In this document: one piece after another, positions 57,840 to 64,000 of the stretch
How the letters are laid out: each line of letters begins with the position of its first letter
Position numbering within the stretch: the first letter of the stretch is position 1
Source: Schistocerca nitens
Lineage: Eukaryota > Arthropoda > Insecta > Orthoptera > Acrididae
Reading direction: 5' to 3'
NCBI RefSeq assembly: GCF_023898315.1
Contig: NC_064619.1
Coordinates: 340,243,650 to 340,307,649 of the forward strand
Length of the DNA: 64,000 bases
Program-made: the position numbers and the translations under genes
The notes under the pieces: model-generated
What the model saw: only the letters and a program-made list of their open reading frames with translations
Database searches by the model: none
What the model was told of the DNA's origin: nothing

Positions 57840-58075
57840 ACATTGGATGTCTTTGTGTTTTCTTCTTTTCTTTGTCAAAGAAGCTACAGCACAGACAGAC
57901 AAAATGGCGTGCTTATGATAGGGAGTTATCGGCGTTATATGAAAGTGTGAGAAATTTTCGTCCTTACATTGAAGCCCGACCAATGACAATTTTCATGGAC
58001 CACAAACCTGTTGTGTCAGCCTTCGCACAATCAACGACAAATGTTCGCCACGACAGTTCCGACACTTAGAGTTCA
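57840..58075 (+). pseudogene. Gypsy-B RNase H fragment
   Basis: Reads FFSLSKKLQHRQTKWRAYDR then ELSALYESVRNFRPYIEARP and TIFMDHKPVVSAFAQ, the standard gypsy RNase H blocks after the RT connection domain. The N-terminal Asp block and the whole RT are absent. A stop follows. Confidence 0.85.
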
Positions 58076-58439
58076 CCAGCCAGTTCACTATGGCTGTACG
58101 ACATATTAGAGGTGCAGGGAGCAAAGTCGCCGGTTATTTTTCGAGAGTATGCAGCTTAGTAAGGTCTTGAATTACGACGACCACGCCACAGCACAAGAGA
58201 GGGATCAAGAGTTGTAAGACTTACTAAGAGATCGGCACACAGGATTGCGAATACAACAAATAGAATTACCAAGAAGCAAGATCAAAATATGGTGCGACGT
58301 ATCACAACAGAGGCCACGGTCCTGCATTATGCAGTGATTCCGCAAAGTGCCTTTTGACAGTGTCCACAGCTTAGCACGCCCAATTGGAGTCACTCGTGCC
58401 TTCAGTGTCAATGTTGTAAAGTAGGACGACATTTTGATG

Positions 58440-58960
58440 CAAAGGTCGGAAATTTTGCAGGTTCGCCAGCGAGGTTTAGTCACGTTCACCTCAACTTAAT
58501 GGATCCACTTTCACCCTCAGAGGGTTGCTAATACTTGCTCATGGCAGTGGATAGCTGCACTAGTTGGGCAGAGGCTGTACCAGTGAGAGATGTAGCAGCC
58601 AAGACAATGGCAAAGGCATTTGTTACATATTGGGTAGCATGTTTCGTATGCCCTCTACATATTACGACAGATCAGGGTCGACAATTCGAATCTAATCTGT
58701 TTAAAGAACTGGCTAGACTGTGTGGATTCCAGGGTCACCACACAACCCGTTATCACCCGGCGAGCAACGGAGTGGTGGAAAAGTGGCATAGAACACTGAA
58801 GAAGGCCCTCAAGTGTCAGTGAGAGAGTTGGACAGAACCGCTGCCACTAGTACGTCTAGGTTTATGGACTGCGTATAAGGTGGATGTAGGCACATCAGTG
58901 GCAGAGTTGGTTTACGGAGAACCATTGAGAATTCTGACAGATTATCTCAAAACGGCACCC
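58440..58960 (+). pseudogene. Gypsy-B integrase core
   Basis: MAVDSCTSWAEAVPVRDVAA carries the first catalytic Asp, HITTDQGRQFESNLFKEL the second, and HPASNGVVEKWHRTLKKALK the Glu of a D,D35E integrase (58535-58822). It then continues past a TGA as LGLWTAYKVDVGTSVAELVY. The zinc HHCC part upstream is degraded (about 58260-58440). Confidence 0.88.
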
Positions 58961-59874
58961 TACCACCACAAATGGAGCTACCACTGCTGGTACAGCGCAT
59001 TCGTAACCACAGGGCAAGGATGAGAGGGCTACTAGCATCTTGCCATGGTGAACATCTGGTCTTCGTCTGCAGAGATTGGCAGATTGCTCGTATGTTATTT
59101 TGTGCACAGACGCCATGCAAGCTCCTCTACAACCTCCTTACGCTGGGTCCTACCAAGTACTGTGACATGATGCCCATAATATAGACATCTCGCAAAATGG
59201 AAAAACTGTCAGGGTTTCTATTGAAAGAATGAAACCAGCGTGGATATTACCAACGCCAATGCACAAAAACATTCCTCCAGTTCAGGATGACTGAGGGTCA
59301 AGTGAGGTATACACCTAGTCAAACTGAAGAGATAACACCAAGATGCCAGAGGACTACAGAACAACCAATCACACCTGTGCTCGCACCGACACAACAACCG
59401 GTCGTCTGTACTAGAGCTGGACGACAAAAATTCAAGTACTCTTACATCCCAGGCAATCTGCACTTCAAGGGTGGAGCTGTGTGGGAACAAGAGATTGACC
59501 AGTGAAGTGCATTATTTATTCCTTGGAAGAGTAACTGATTTTGTGAGTTGGATGTTTATTCTTTGTTTTTATGTAGAGTTGTTACTTCCGACTGTAAGCT
59601 AACAAAAAAATGTCTCAAAATATCTGTGGGTTTGATTTCTGACCTACTACTCTACTTGACATCGAGGAACAAAAACGAAGACAGGATTAAATCTTATTAT
59701 AAACTGTGCTATAAAACTCTAAGCTAAGTCACCAGAGCATTAAAATGTATATACTTTCAAGAAGATAATCTTCTCTAGTAACAAATTGAATACTATCTGG
59801 AACAACAAAAAAATTAAACAGGCAAAGCACACAAAGAAAATGAAGATTTTTTTTCAAGTTAGGTGCTTAAGTGA

Positions 59875-60395
59875 TCAAACACAACTTTAAAATTGCGAAA
59901 GCTTTTCCCATCAGTAGCAGGTGAGGTATGCTTGTTGGTGAGATGGGTGTAAAATTACATTGGAAAATATCATCATCAATAATCGCCAGCATTAATTGTT
60001 CACATTCTTCTGTGATCCTTGTTGTGCGAAAATGTACTCCAAGATCGCAAACCATATGTCCAGTTGTGTGGGCGTTAACGATGGCGCGTGTAATTGTAGT
60101 CGCAGTGTGTTTGATGTGAACGAACAAGCAAGCGAAAAATCTCGCTATCTCTGGCGCGCGTGTATGCTCGAGGCACAGCTGTAGCTGTTGGAACTCGTCA
60201 ACTCGTCTTGTCTATCTTGCTATCATTTCTCATCGTCCAAAGCTCTAAAACTTCAGTCTCTTGTTGAAGATTTGCAGATACTAGATATCGTCACCAATGG
60301 TTTGTCTAAAGCAGTTTGCTCCTTCCATGTTTAACGAATGTGACGCGAAAAATCGTTATTGCGACTTAAATTGTTATTTTTTCTTGGGATCACGA
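59875..60395 (-). mobile_element. Inverted fragment of a gypsy-B relative (gag 5' end)
   Basis: On the minus strand it matches 56640-57150: AGTCGCAATAACGATTTTTC, ATGGAAGGAGCAAA, then GACATATGGTTTGCGATCTT and TTTTACACCCATCTCACCAA. The gag start codon is present but the frame is broken. No LTR is recognisable beside it. Confidence 0.82.
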
Positions 60396-63195
60396 ATTCT
60401 GTAGACAATAAATGAAACCCACGTGTATTTAAAAATATTTATTTTTTCGATCACCAACAGAAGAAACAGTATTAAATCAGCAAAGAATAAAATTCTTACT
60501 CCAAAATACGCTACACTTACGCGGAATAGACAGTACAATAACGTGTTTCAGTTACATGTGAATTACATAACGATAGGCGCTCAGTATTTGAAGTAGTCAG
60601 ACGAAGTGTATCACAAGGATTGATTTTGTATTCAATATTGCTTCTGATATACACAAAAACAGGTCTAATTAAATTGAGAAAATCAGTTTTAACCTTCAAA
60701 AATGTATTGAGACAAAGAAAATTATTTACAGCACAAAGTAAATGCAGAGAGTAAAAAATTACATCATATTATTACCGTTTTTAAAGGAAAATTCATTACC
60801 ACTGCAGAGAAAAGGTGAAGTGCTTTACAAAATTTTAGGCACCGTTTTTGCACAAATAGCTGTGCACTGTTCATTGGCCTACATTGCATATCCTGGTTAC
60901 TTGATCTCACCCCCCATGATGGAAAGCTTTCCTGGAAACCAGCAGTCAATGACCTTCCAACCAGTCAGGTCTCCTTATCAGAGTCATGAGGAAGAATACC
61001 CTTATCAGTCAGTTCAAATGCTACACAAGATAGATCCTTATTAACTGCCATGGTAAAAATCTTCTCTCCAACAATAAGAGGTAACAGTAATTTTTTTCGT
61101 GTTTTGAGGTAAAAACTTCTGAAAAAATCCATATACCTTCTTTCTGTCAGCAGTACATAGATTTTTCTTCGCAGATCTTCCCTTCACTGTATTCTTTGAA
61201 ACTGATGGGTGAGGGTGGTTGCAGCAAATTTGAAATCTTTACCATCTGACACTGTGTATACTGCTCTCTCCATGTCATACAGATTCTACAAGTGACTGTC
61301 TCCTTTGTGATTATTTATGTACATCATCATTGTACATAAAAATAAATTATTTTTGTTATTTTATAACGATCACTATTTATTGTTATTCAGTAATTATTAT
61401 ATTTATTTTTAATTAGTAAAATTATCAATATTCATGATTATTTGTTGTTTATCATAGTCACAGTCAATATTTGATCCCATAAATAACAGTAAAAATGGAA
61501 GGAAAAACTTTTAATTAATGACAGGTATATTGACCACTAGCTGGCCAGAGTGCCAGCTGAGATACCATTCCACAGAACTTGTTCATAGTTGGCAATGGCC
61601 TCCTATGAAGCAATTGTTGATATGAGAATTTTTTTGCTAAGCAACTCCTCTTTCAACATAGTTATGTCACAAAAAACTATCTTGTAGTGTAAATTTGTAA
61701 TAATTATGTGAAGTCAGAATTTACCTTAGATCACAAGAATTCTAAAAACATGATTGCAAGACAATGCGATATCCTGACCCCTTTAGATGACCATATGTGA
61801 CTCGGGGGGTGTCAGGTGACACCTTTATGCAGTTATTGCACAACTGCAGTACTGTATGGACTCGCAAATTCAAATCGCCACTACACCCACCCTGGCCATT
61901 GTGCCCTTATGCATATCATCCAGATGAGATTTCTATCAATGTTAAGTTCCATGATTTAGGCATAATCTACTCTTAATATGTCTTTACTTTTACATTTTAA
62001 CATCAGATAATCTTTTATTTTGAATTCTGTGCAAATATGTATCAATTGTGTCTTGACATTGAGAAAGACAGACCATTTGATTGAAACCAGTCTAGAACAT
62101 TTTCAAAAGTAGTGCTGGATGTTGCTGTTTACAGTATTGTTGGGGTGTGGAAGAAGTTTGTCAGTCAGCATGATGAGACATCAGCAAATAAAGTGAACTG
62201 TGCCTTTTTGGGGTTTCTAGACAGTTAGATCAATAACAAAAACATAAGGAAATGTAAGGGACATAGGACAAAACCTTGTGGGATACCAAATGTTACTGTA
62301 CTCTAGTCAGATGATGCCGATGATGTAAACGAGCTAATGCACTAGTTTTTATAGTCTTTGAAGCACATGCATCTTTGCCACATTCCATAATCATTTCGTT
62401 CTCAAGTAACACAGTTCCAACTTGTAGGGAAACATTGAGGTTATTCACAGTGATTGGTCATTCCTCAACTGACATGTTTCCACTTAGTTGTTTTTTGTTT
62501 TAACTTTTTGCGTATCTTTCGAATACCTGTATTCATTTGCAAATGGAAGTGTTAAGGGTTTGCCAATATAATTCTTTGAAGCAACAACATTATGGCTGAA
62601 TTGGAAAAAAAGTCTCCATTATTATATAATAGTTGAAAGCAATATTACTTTCCTCAAGAATACAAGAATCCATGGCAATATTATTTTATGACTATTGTTG
62701 AGGCTCTCGATTGTTGTCCCAGCTAAAAGTCTGCAACATATATTACTGACAAGTAGCCTTAGACAACATACCCTCTAAATGAGAAAACTGGATAACTGTA
62801 TACTGCTAATAGATTTCTCTTGTGCTTTTATTCTGGAACATTCTAGATTAACATTTGGCTTTTAAATTTGTTTAGATCATTCTCGAATTTTTATATTGGG
62901 ATAGAGTTCATTAAACATTTGTGTCTAAATATTGCATACTACGATGTAATTATGGCGTTAGAAACAACAGTTTTGTATGTGAGTTCCCTTTAAAAAATGT
63001 CGAATTACTACAACTTAGATTCATCTTCATGGCTATAGTATCTGTTAGGGCTTTGACAACATAAGAATTGACATGTGGAGTAATCAGGTCTACTGCTGGA
63101 TGTTTGTGTCGCTCTGGCACAATATTTCGGCCACATAACTCGTTGCCTTCTTCAGGTGCTACCTGAGACTGCCGTGTTGGAGGATCTTGTCCAGT
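60396..63195. other. Unassigned intergenic sequence
   Basis: AT-rich. An open frame at 60742-61044 (plus) has no family signature. The part at 62100-62480 faintly resembles insect LINE or repeat tails (CCTTGTGGGATACCAAATG) but could not be placed. Nothing else recognised. Confidence 0.4.
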
Positions 63196-63199
63196 ATTT

Positions 63200-64000
63200 A
63201 TGCCCAGAGGGCGCTGGCTGCTCTCTTTGTCGTCCGCGCCCACCTGGCGCTGCTTGTAATGTGTTGTCTCTTCCCCGGTGTTCCCTCGGACGTCCGCGCC
63301 CGACTTGGGCGCCATCTGTGGCAACTCCCTGAGGCCTGTCCTGTGTCGGGTGTTCCGTTCGCGGTCCGCGCCCGCCAGGTGCTGCTCCTGAGGTTTTTAC
63401 CCCTCCCTGGTGCTCCCACGGACGTCCGCGCCCGGCTCGTCCACCATCTGTGGTCGTGGCAGTTGTCTGGGGCCAGACCCGCATGTGGCGTTCCGTTCAT
63501 GGTCCGCGCCCGCTTGGCGCTGCTCCCGAGGTGTTGGCACTTCCCTGGTGCTCCGACGGAAAACCGCGCCCGCCTAGTCCACCATCTGCAGTTGTGGTAG
63601 ATGTCTGAGGCCAATCTCGCGTCGGGGCCTCTGTTCGCGGTCCGCGCCCGCCTGGCGCTGCTTGTAAGGTGTTGTTTCTATCCCCGGTGCTCCCTCGGAC
63701 GTCCGCGCCCGACTTGGTCTCCATCTGTGGCAGCTCTCTGAGGCCTGTCCTTTGTTGGGTGCTCCATTCGCGGTCCGCGCCCGCCTGGCGCTGATCCTGC
63801 GGTGTTGGCACTTCCTTGGTGCTCCGACAGTCGTCTGCGCTCGGCTCGTCCATCATCTACGGTTGTGGCGGCTGTCAGGGGCCCGTCCTGCGTCGGGAGT
63901 TGCGTTCGCGGTCCGCACCCGCCTGGCGTTCCTCCTGCAGTTTTACTACTTCTTGAGGAGTTTGTTGGTTCATTTCGTTGAGCCCTGATAAGCTCCAGAG
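63200..64000. repeat. GC-rich minisatellite, unit about 138 bp
   Basis: The landmark GGTCCGCGCCCGC recurs at about 63231 (as CGTCCGCGCC), 63363, 63501, 63639, 63772 and 63910, i.e. spacings of 132, 138, 138, 133 and 138. Each unit also has CGGACGTCCGCGCCCG-like and CACCATCTGTGG landmarks. As 138 is a multiple of three, frames stay open on both strands (Arg/Gly/Pro-rich on the minus strand). It continues beyond the right edge. Confidence 0.9.

Larger units (their letters stand above)
56451..59645 (+). mobile_element. Internally deleted gypsy-type LTR element (gypsy-B)
   Basis: Direct repeats of about 165-170 bp at 56451-56620 and 59479-59645 (shared GACCAGTGAAGTGCATT, TTTATTCCTTGGAAGAG, GTAAGCTAACAAA) act as short LTRs. 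The interior reads gag, zinc knuckle, then directly RNase H and integrase; protease and the RT core are missing. A purine-rich CAAGGGTGGAGC precedes the right LTR. ACTCT occurs just before the left LTR and just after the right one and may be the target duplication. LTRs differ at many positions, so it is older than gypsy-A. Confidence 0.82.

Noticed and set aside
60742..61044. 100-codon open frame on the plus strand
   Set aside because: No family signature and no splice or repeat context. Considered a chance frame.
63187..63856. Arg/Gly/Pro-rich proteins on both strands at the right edge
   Set aside because: The minisatellite unit is a multiple of three, which keeps frames open without implying a gene.
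1..64000. CRISPR arrays, operons, bacterial insertion sequences or a defence island
   Set aside because: Direct repeats here are LTRs, SINEs, simple sequence or minisatellite. Gene structure, splice sites and repeat families are those of an insect genome.

Overview
Organism and overall nature. This is animal nuclear DNA, most likely from an orthopteran insect of the Schistocerca/locust type. The evidence is a conserved host gene split into small exons by very long introns, several tRNA-derived SINE families I associate with grasshopper genomes, and dense insect-type RTE, I, Jockey/CR1, Ty3/gypsy and Tc1/mariner elements. There is no bacterial-style gene layout. The genus is an inference from remembered repeat families; the insect assignment is firmer. 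Host gene. One protein-coding host gene is recognisable: heparan sulfate 2-O-sulfotransferase (Hs2st), on the minus strand. Its first four coding exons lie at 50325-50454, 50017-50246, 39304-39389 and 17922-18060. Splice sites and codon phases agree at every junction, and the exons give about 195 residues of a protein usually near 350. Intron 1 is only 78 bp, intron 2 is 10.6 kb, intron 3 is 21.2 kb, and intron 4 runs off the left edge. The remaining exons, including the C-terminal half, are not in the window. Nearly everything else from 1 to about 50 kb is intronic repeat. Layout. 1-778: 5' end of an RTE LINE. 4150-5404: decayed Tc1-like transposon. 7419-15339: Ty3/gypsy-type LTR element (gypsy-A) with near-identical LTRs and a tRNA-Arg-type primer site, keeping gag and protease but little of pol. 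16986-17626: short Tc1/mariner-superfamily derivative next to Hs2st exon 4. 19370-35265: a nest in intron 3. An old RTE copy was interrupted by a Tc1/mariner element (22018-33237), that by an I-type LINE (24636-33156), and that by a young RTE copy (26216-29228) and a SINE. The junctions carry duplicated target sites. 36.3-48.7 kb: mariner relics, SINE relics, a CR1-like LINE tail, and a broken copy of an unnamed multicopy arthropod gene family (41290-43050). Right of the Hs2st start: a Jockey-like LINE (about 51660-56165) interrupted by a 1.4-kb inverted array of tRNA-like repeats and by SINEs; a second, internally deleted gypsy element (gypsy-B, 56451-59645) with an inverted fragment of the same family beside it; and a GC-rich 138-bp minisatellite running off the right edge. 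How it fits together. No gene cluster or new pathway is visible. The biology is one heparan sulfate-modifying enzyme gene expanded by transposon insertion, plus a well-preserved record of who inserted into whom. The most unusual items are tRNA-like (A-box/B-box) sequences inside both terminal inverted repeats of the DD41D mariner-type element, and palindromic tRNA-derived insertions with 13-16 bp target duplications inside two other elements.
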